The position numbers and the translations under genes were made by a program. Shown here one piece after another: positions 34,951 to 35,379 of a stretch of 35,379 nucleotides of DNA. The DNA is from an uncultured Flavobacteriaceae bacterium (GTDB taxonomy: Bacteria > Bacteroidota > Bacteroidia > Flavobacteriales > Flavobacteriaceae): NCBI GenBank assembly GCA_937923515.1, contig CALDUF010000088.1:1-35379 (forward strand), read 5' to 3'. The notes below the pieces were generated by a model, which was given only the letters and a program-made list of their open reading frames with translations, searched no databases and was not told the origin of the DNA. Position 1 is the stretch's first letter, and every line of letters starts with the position of its first letter.

Positions 34951-35379
34951 TTACACTTTATACACAATAGCATTAATATTCATTCCTGCACCTACACTAG
35001 CAAAAATAATAACATCGCCAGTATTAATTTCTTGCTGCTCTATTTCACCATTCAAAATTAAATCATACAAAGTAGGAACAGTTGCTACACTAGAATTGCC
35101 CAATTTACCTATAATCATAGGCATAATTCCTTCGGGCATTGCCATATCGTGCAGTTCGTAAAAACGTTTTACGATGGCTTCATCCATTTTTTCGTTAGCT
35201 TGATGAATCAGTATTTTTTTAACGTCCTTTATGCTGTAACCACTTTTATCTAAACACGATTTCATGGCAAGCGGCACATTGGTTAGTGCAAATTCGTATA
35301 TTTTTCTGCCATACATTTTAATATAGCGTCTATTCTCTTTTATTTCAGGATTGTTGGTTTCTCCAAAATAAATAAAGTG
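34951..35379 (-). CDS. 3-oxoacyl-ACP synthase III (FabH-like), C-terminal part, cut by window edge
   Basis: The frame is open to the right edge and covers 142 codons; the N-terminal part lies outside the window. The thiolase-fold C-terminal half shows LIHQANEKMDEAIVKR, with the catalytic His before Gln-Ala-Asn, and GKLGNSSVATVPTLYDLI, with the catalytic Asn. The tail VIIFASVGAGMNINAIVYKV is typical. The active-site Cys would lie upstream and cannot be checked. KAS III condenses acetyl-CoA or similar primers with malonyl-ACP. The linked methyltransferase and glycosyltransferase suggest a special lipid pathway rather than the housekeeping fabH, but that is inference. Confidence 0.85.
   Translation of the reverse strand, partial: HFIYFGETNNPEIKENRRYIKMYGRKIYEFALTNVPLAMKSCLDKSGYSIKDVKKILIHQANEKMDEAIVKRFYELHDMAMPEGIMPMIIGKLGNSSVATVPTLYDLILNGEIEQQEINTGDVIIFASVGAGMNINAIVYKV

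Noticed and set aside
1-35379. CRISPR array, insertion sequence, prophage or integron
   Set aside because: I saw no regularly spaced repeats, transposase or integrase genes, terminal inverted repeats or att-like duplications; the tRNA-Val 3' end is not repeated nearby.

Overview
The window is chromosomal DNA from an AT-rich member of the Bacteroidota, almost certainly a flavobacterium of the family Flavobacteriaceae. This rests on the complete gldJ, porU and porV set of the type IX secretion system, a PafA-type alkaline phosphatase, promoters of the Bacteroidota form (TAnnTTTG -7 box, sometimes with a TTG-type -33 box), and the lack of Shine-Dalgarno sequences. The genus cannot be fixed from the sequence. 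Gene density is high, no gap exceeds 300 bases, and I see no transposase, prophage, integron or CRISPR array.

Layout. 1-1124 (-): nearly complete acyl-CoA dehydrogenase. 1219-5065 (+): anmK (cell-wall recycling), a Glu/Leu/Phe/Val-type dehydrogenase and an NhaD Na+/H+ antiporter, closed by a hairpin terminator. 5218-8421 (+): ExbB, ExbD and a TonB/TolA-like transducer, which energise outer-membrane transport, followed by folC. 8484-8558: tRNA-Val(TAC) with its own promoter and terminator. 8609-17056: murF and gldJ on the minus strand, then porU and porV divergent on the plus strand. 17156-20455: cdd, pdhA and a two-lipoyl-domain pdhC. 20545-22867: a tight M28 peptidase, SDR and HAD run.

22970-26114 is a small envelope-glycosylation locus: a GtrB-like polyprenyl glycosyltransferase facing a polytopic GtrII-like protein and a methyltransferase. 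26260-29474 (+): SprT-like metalloprotein, mannose-1-phosphate guanylyltransferase and a DUF389 membrane protein. 29503-31007 (-): MlaF/MlaE lipid-transport ABC subunits. 31118-33546 (+): PafA phosphatase translationally coupled to an exported DNA/RNA nuclease. 33575 to the right edge (-): glycosyltransferase, short methyltransferase and the C-terminal part of a KAS III enzyme, cut by the window.

Many genes serve the envelope: protein secretion and maturation (GldJ, PorU, PorV), energy transduction (ExbB/ExbD/TonB), peptidoglycan (AnmK, MurF), lipid trafficking (MlaE/F), glycans (two GT2 enzymes, ManC, the GtrII-like protein) and phosphate scavenging (PafA plus nuclease). I found no clearly undescribed system. 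The most interesting leads are a spaced direct repeat between gldJ and porU, matching gldJ and porV promoters, two apparently leaderless genes, the PafA-nuclease coupling, the unpaired GtrB/GtrII-like locus, and the short-methyltransferase/KAS III/GT2 operon at the right edge.
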